Positions 62,075 through 64,000 of a stretch of DNA of 64,000 nt are shown in pieces. The DNA lies in NCBI GenBank assembly GCA_023429135.1, contig JAEYWD010000028.1:124001-188000 (forward strand), in the 5' to 3' direction. Position 1 is the first letter of the stretch. Each line of letters opens with the position of its first letter. A program made the position numbers and the translations under genes. This stretch comes from Bacteroidota bacterium (GTDB lineage: Bacteria > Bacteroidota > Bacteroidia > Bacteroidales > JAAUTT01). The notes beneath the pieces were generated by a model. The model did not search any database and was not told the origin of the DNA. It was given only the letters and a program-made list of their open reading frames with translations.

Positions 62075-64000
62075 TCACTCATTTTTTAAGGCCGGTATTA
62101 ATGGTTTCCGTAATGCAGAGATCAGCGGAAGGCAGATCCAGACCACTCCGCTCAGGATCATTCCGGTGACTAACATTATTAAATAGGTCGCCTGGATTTG
62201 GAAAGCAGGCGATAGCAGAGATGGCATTATCCCCAGCATGGCCGATAAAATCCCAATTCCGAACCCGGCAACCAGCAGCATCATGTTTTCGGCAAACACT
62301 ATTTTAAATATCTTTTTCCGGCTGAAACCCATGGATGTCATTATCGCCAGTTCCTGACGCCGTTCGAAAATATTGCGCAATAATACTATTCCCAAACCTA
62401 CTGTCCCGATAATAAAACCCAATCCGCTCAACGCCATGAATACAGTTAGGTAGGTGTTCTCGACACTGTTAAATGTGGCAAGACGAACGTTGGTAGGTGT
62501 AACTTCTACGCCGTAGTCGACTAGACTTTGGGATAAAACCTGCGACACCACCTGCCGGCTGGCTGGAGGGGCATCCACCAGAATGGTTTTGGAACCACCT
62601 ACCGACGGAAACTGTTGTCGGAATATTTGGTTGTATATAAGAATGTTGCCTTGGAAAACTGAATTTTGCATGGCTCCTGCCAATACCAGATAGATGCGTT
62701 TTCCGAATTCGTTGAGATAAATAAGTGTATCGCCCACTTTCTTTTTGAGACTGTACTGGATCACATTATGGTCGGCATAGGCTGGGAAAGTGGTGTCGTT
62801 AAATGATGTTTCCAGACCTTTCCACGGGTGTTCTCTGGAGATACCTTCCACCAATCGTCCAAAACTGAATGCCCCGGCAGAATCGAATGCAGCGGGGTTC
62901 ACTGCCAGTATTCTCGGACGTTGTGCCTGGTTCAGGTTGAGGCAACTGGCATCGTCGCCTTCCAACCGCTCAAATTGTAAAAAGCGTACCTGGTCGAGAT
63001 CGTTTTCGTTGTCCACAATCAGTTTATTCCTACCTTCCGTGGTGTTCAGGTTTACCGCAACCGGACTGGTAGTCTCGGCCCAGAGCAGGTAGCCTCCCGT
63101 ACCGGAGCTGCGTTGCATTTCTTCTCCATAATAAGTCTTACGGTACGATCCGGTAAGGATAATGGCGAAAGTGCCTATGGCCAGCAGGGCTATCACCGAA
63201 ATACTTCTGCCGGCATTACGCTTCAGATTTTTATAGGCCAGGGCGCTTATCTTTGGAACAGCGCTTTGCGAACCCTTGTTATTACTGAGTAAGCCTTTGA
63301 GCGTGATCAAACTGCCCGCCAACACCAGCGATGCAGAGGAAAGATATAATGCTGCATCGTTTGTTGCATTTGTCACTACCGAAAACAGTACCAGCAGAAT
63401 TGACATTCCCAGCAGGACCGAACCGGTAAGTATTGTTCTTTTGGGATTACCCGAAACTGATTTTCCCGCGGGTGTTAATCCTTTTAATTCACTGGCAACT
63501 GGTTGCCTGAGCTTTTTTCGGGTTACCAGGTACACAGGCAACAGGGCGACAATTGTGCTGATTATCGCTCCCATAAACAGACTTGAAGATGAAATATGCA
63601 TGTGGAGCATATCCGTTCGCACAATCTCGTTCCAAACGGAATTCAATGCAGTGATGATTCCCTTATTGTAAATAATTCCCAGCAGCGATCCTGCCGCACT
63701 TCCCAAAAGGATAACCAATGCCGATTCCATAAACCGCATGCGGATGATGGTTCCGGCGCTGAAACCCAGTCCTTTCAGCAAAGCTGTTTCGGAAGAACGG
63801 CGGTCGAAATGCAGCGAGTAAATAAGAACTGTGAGCAGAATACCCGCACCAATGATGAAAAAGCTTAATCCCAGGAATAACTCAGTAAAGTTAACGGCAT
63901 TTTCTGCAGCCGAGGCACCTTCCTGGTAAGCGTCGATTACCAGTATGCCCAACGCCGATGGTTTTATTTTTGTGCGCAGTACCGTTTCCAGTCTTTCCGG
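62075..64000 (-). CDS. FtsX-type ABC transporter permease (cut by right edge)
   Basis: The frame is open from the right edge to the TGA at 62075, 641 codons, and reads on upstream (PERLETVLRTKIKPSALGILV), so the N-terminus is outside. Two FtsX permease blocks are visible. One set of helices is near the start (LFLGLSFFIIGAGILLTVLIY, MESALVILLGSAAGSLLG, SLFMGAIISTIVALLPVYLV). The second set is at the C-terminus (YLTVFMALSGLGFIIGTVGLG, IVFAENMMLLVAGFGIGIL, YLIMLVTGMILSGVVWICL), with a MacB-like periplasmic domain between (about 300-490). Both blocks carry the family phrase for coupling to the ATPase (LLKGLGFSAG, IMTSMGFSRKK). It belongs to lipoprotein-release or macrolide-exporter-like ABC systems. 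Substrate unknown. Confidence 0.9.
   Translation of the reverse strand, partial: PERLETVLRTKIKPSALGILVIDAYQEGASAAENAVNFTELFLGLSFFIIGAGILLTVLIYSLHFDRRSSETALLKGLGFSAGTIIRMRFMESALVILLGSAAGSLLGIIYNKGIITALNSVWNEIVRTDMLHMHISSSSLFMGAIISTIVALLPVYLVTRKKLRQPVASELKGLTPAGKSVSGNPKRTILTGSVLLGMSILLVLFSVVTNATNDAALYLSSASLVLAGSLITLKGLLSNNKGSQSAVPKISALAYKNLKRNAGRSISVIALLAIGTFAIILTGSYRKTYYGEEMQRSSGTGGYLLWAETTSPVAVNLNTTEGRNKLIVDNENDLDQVRFLQFERLEGDDASCLNLNQAQRPRILAVNPAAFDSAGAFSFGRLVEGISREHPWKGLETSFNDTTFPAYADHNVIQYSLKKKVGDTLIYLNEFGKRIYLVLAGAMQNSVFQGNILIYNQIFRQQFPSVGGSKTILVDAPPASRQVVSQVLSQSLVDYGVEVTPTNVRLATFNSVENTYLTVFMALSGLGFIIGTVGLGIVLLRNIFERRQELAIMTSMGFSRKKIFKIVFAENMMLLVAGFGIGILSAMLGIMPSLLSPAFQIQATYLIMLVTGMILSGVVWICLPLISALRKPLIPALKNE

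Noticed and set aside
1..64000. CRISPR arrays, tRNA or rRNA genes, complete insertion sequences
   Set aside because: No regular spaced repeats, cloverleaf-like sequences, rRNA stretches or transposase frames were recognised when reading the window by eye; a covariance-model scan was not possible.

Overview
The window looks like chromosomal DNA of a member of the Bacteroidota, most likely a polysaccharide-degrading, Bacteroidales- or Marinilabiliales-like bacterium. The evidence is paired SusC/SusD genes, an all-in-one hybrid two-component sensor with an AraC output domain, an ECF sigma/FecR pair, and several -7 elements of the Bacteroidota form TAnnTTTG. No rRNA, tRNA, CRISPR array, intact transposase or phage gene was recognised.

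Layout. (1) 1-1.7 kb, minus strand: a small metal-linked operon with a Cys-rich peptide, a heavy-metal-associated-domain protein and the N-terminal part of a TonB-dependent receptor that runs off the left edge. (2) 1.9-9.3 kb: a GH31 alpha-glycosidase lipoprotein with a PA14 insert, divergent from a hybrid two-component regulator. (3) 9.5-18.8 kb: an ABC exporter; a methyltransferase/glycosidase/GT9-like trio in which the glycosidase appears circularly permuted; an AAA ATPase with a perfect inverted repeat in front; an F420-hydrogenase-beta-like/polysaccharide pyruvyl transferase pair; a histidine phosphatase; and a small membrane protein. (4) 19-21.2 kb: inositol-phosphate synthase, then a decayed VapBC-like toxin-antitoxin pair. 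(5) 21.2-34.2 kb: a polysaccharide utilisation locus with a CE2-like esterase, sigma/anti-sigma pair, SusC, SusD, GH31 and GH127. The enzymes suggest removal of acetyl, alpha-xylosyl or alpha-glucosyl, and beta-L-arabinofuranosyl decorations. (6) 34.3-37.2 kb: a thioesterase, a thioredoxin-like protein without its redox motif, a thioredoxin pseudogene and a YD-repeat-like secreted protein.

(7) 37.5-60.5 kb is the outstanding part: a long, same-strand, tightly packed array joining three kinds of proteins rarely seen together. First, six PQQ-like beta-propellers and one NHL propeller, all predicted to be exported or membrane-anchored. Second, a complete-looking electron path: a NuoE/NuoF-type flavo-FeS fusion, a NuoG-N/GltD-like flavoprotein that has lost its pyridine-nucleotide domain, a dicluster ferredoxin, a NapH/NosR-like membrane FeS protein and a Tat-exported polyferredoxin. 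Third, isoprenoid and radical chemistry: a radical SAM enzyme, a DUF116-polyprenyl synthase fusion, a small alpha-alpha-barrel prenyltransferase-like protein, a class II terpene cyclase with a DxDD motif, and a CobW/G3E metallochaperone GTPase. No hydrogenase, formate dehydrogenase or squalene synthase is present. My inference is an undescribed pathway that makes a cyclised isoprenoid and couples cytoplasmic NADH oxidation to an extracytoplasmic FeS/propeller system.

(8) 60.7-64 kb: a glycosyltransferase whose C-terminus is encoded by a dispersed palindromic repeat, and a convergent FtsX-type permease that runs off the right edge.
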